From Gymnogyps californianus (Eukaryota > Chordata > Aves > Accipitriformes > Cathartidae), in assembly GCF_018139145.2 (NCBI RefSeq), contig NC_059480.1, forward strand, positions 10,602,428-10,666,427: a DNA stretch of 64,000 bases, read 5' to 3'. The notes beneath the pieces were generated by a model. It was not told the origin of the DNA. It searched no databases and saw only the letters and a program-made list of their open reading frames with translations. Made by a program: the position numbers and the translations under genes. This document shows, piece after piece, positions 62,833-64,000 of this stretch. Within the stretch, counting starts at the first letter, position 1; every line of letters begins with the position of its first letter.

Positions 62833-63395
62833 TGAAGATGGCACTGCTTCTTATTCCTCCTGAAGGCTCAGAGACACACCAGGAAAGCAAGCAAAACCAC
62901 AAAAAATAAAAGACCAAAAAAAAAAAAAAAAAGAAGAAGAAAGAAAGAAACTTTAAGTGCTGAAAGTACGCAGAGACCAAAGAGAAGGCTTTAAGTCACT
63001 GATTGTTATTTAGCCCAGACGATTCAATATCATACAATTTCAAGTCGTATAACTTCTCCCATACACAGAAATAAGTATCCCATGGCATTTCACTATAACA
63101 GCATTTAAGTCCCCAGGAGGCCAATTCCCCTCTTAAACATGTTCACCTTTTTCAGCATCTCTTTTATCTGAAAATTTATGAGGACAACATGTAACCTGAC
63201 CTGCCTCCAAAGAGACCACAATTTGCAACATGTCAGATGGCTACCTCTGATGAGCAGGAGAGAAGGAGTGAGGGAGCTTTCTCCCCAACTCCTCTGGTAC
63301 GGTGGGCAAACAGCCTCTGAAGGCTTCCTAGCAGAAACCTCCATTCAGGTACAGCAGAGGGGCCAGAATGAATAGGATCGCAGAGTCAAGGCTAT
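62833..63395. other. Non-coding stretch with a purine tract
   Basis: Contains the A-rich purine tract at 62916-62950 and otherwise ordinary sequence up to the fifth MIR relic. The F-rich minus-strand frame over the tract is only the reverse reading of poly(A). Confidence 0.55.
62916..62950. repeat. A17 then (GAA)/(GAAA) purine tract
   Basis: About 35 consecutive purines: seventeen A, then GAA and GAAA units. Low-complexity tract that can form triplex DNA. Confidence 0.85.
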
Positions 63396-63505
63396 TTTGC
63401 CTCTTTGGACCTCACCTTCCCTACTGTAAAATAAGAGCCATCCTGACCTTCACTGTAAAGCACCTAAAGAGCTACAAATTAGAAATGGTAAATAAGAATT
63501 AGCCA
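63396..63505 (+). mobile_element. MIR SINE relic (3' half)
   Basis: The plus strand reads GGACCTCACCTTCCCTACTG TAAAATAAG, then CACTGTAAAGCACCTAAAGA GCTAC, then GAAATGGTAAATAAG. The order matches the MIR 3' end: CCTCAGTTTCCTCATCTGTAAAATG, then TGTAAAGCACTTTGAGATC, then GCTATATAAG-type tail. Old and diverged, and the 5' half is missing. Confidence 0.7.
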
Positions 63506-64000
63506 TCATGATTCAATGAGGATTTAAGGAAAAAGTGAAACCAGGGTTATAGAGATAAATGAGATGACTTTAAAATTCTTGTAGAAGACTGCCCCAGGAG
63601 AGGGATATTTGAAATAAGGGGCTCTGTATTCTCTCCCTCCTCCCTCAGAGACAATGGCATCAGGAGGTAAGAAAGATGCCAATTCCTCCTCAGACCTGTG
63701 TGTCTTCACTGTAGCAACTGGTAACTAAACATTCTTGAATTAAAAACAGACTGGGACAGGTATGTCTCAATAAACACAATATAGTCATGCTGTTTGGCCA
63801 TTTTGTCAGCCACTTCATATTTCCTTAATACCAACACTTGCAGGCTGCCTGAGATCTTTAAATAAGCAGCTGTGAAAAGCACCACGAAAAATAAAAATAG
63901 GACATTTAAATAGTTTAAAGGTTTCCTGGGAAAAGTATCTAGCTGCATGAGACCAGCTCATGTGTCCAGAACTGTCACATGTATAAAGAACGTCCTTTAA
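63506..64000. other. Non-coding stretch with one weak membrane-protein-like frame
   Basis: An 80-codon minus-strand frame at 63706-63948 begins with ATG and has a predicted membrane segment near its N-terminus, but its start context is poor. It is discussed as an observation rather than called as a gene. No other feature was seen. Confidence 0.5.

Noticed and set aside
62756..62980. Phenylalanine-rich minus-strand frame
   Set aside because: The hydrophobic run is just the reverse reading of the poly(A)/GAA tract, and part of the frame overlaps the LTR end.
1..64000. CRISPR arrays, bacterial operons, insertion sequences, rRNA or tRNA genes
   Set aside because: None seen. The CR1, MIR and ERVL-type LTR content shows vertebrate nuclear DNA, so prokaryotic systems are not expected.

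Overview
This window is vertebrate nuclear DNA, most likely from a neoavian bird, and nearly all of it is non-coding. The lineage call rests on repeats. A complete solo LTR of the TguLTR5 (ERVL/ERV3) type lies at 62240-62827, flanked by a perfect 5-bp target duplication. A 5'-truncated CR1 LINE with the avian-style ATTCTATG-type 3' tail lies at 12909-13111. Five worn MIR SINE relics and one probable worn DNA-transposon relic make up the rest. Low repeat density, an AT-rich background and a few sharp GC-rich islands also fit a bird. No prokaryotic gene, operon, CRISPR array, rRNA or tRNA was recognised.

I recognise no known protein-coding gene. The open frames are short, mostly chance products of AT-rich or GC-rich sequence, and match no family I can name. 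The best unrecognised candidate is a 58-residue minus-strand frame at 57109-57285. It has a basic N-terminus, one predicted membrane segment, an acidic C-terminal tail, two in-frame stops just upstream, and an AATAAA signal 87 bases past its stop. It could be an intron-less microprotein gene, the last exon of a larger gene, or chance.

Layout. 1-8.2 kb: AT-rich non-coding DNA with poly(A)/poly(T) tracts and one MIR. 8.2-8.5 kb: a GC-rich patch with a minus-strand TATA-like box, an expected start site and a good splice donor, which reads like a promoter plus a non-coding first exon. 8.5-20.8 kb: MIR, CR1 and otherwise unremarkable sequence, with a 21-bp near-perfect palindrome at 18.3 kb. 20.5-22.0 kb: a small GC-rich island beside two weak minus-strand coding candidates. 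24-26 kb: small tandem and inverted repeats, a MIR and the DNA-transposon relic. 26.8-27.7 kb: a GC/CpG-enriched stretch. 27.7-36.5 kb: non-coding, with a possible conserved enhancer around 31.8-32.2 kb. 36.6-37.1 kb: the clearest CpG island, carrying (CGGGG)5 and flanked by TATA-like boxes on opposite strands; it is the best promoter candidate. 37.1-49.3 kb: non-coding. 49.5-50.6 kb: a second, larger GC/CpG-rich island. 50.6-64 kb: two MIRs, an AP-1/FOX motif cluster, the microprotein candidate, an AT-rich homeodomain-motif cluster at 60.6 kb, and the solo LTR.

The window therefore looks like intergenic or intronic DNA with two or three promoter-like islands. Transcript evidence, repeat masking and multi-species alignment were not available. 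Every promoter, exon and enhancer call below is inference from sequence alone.
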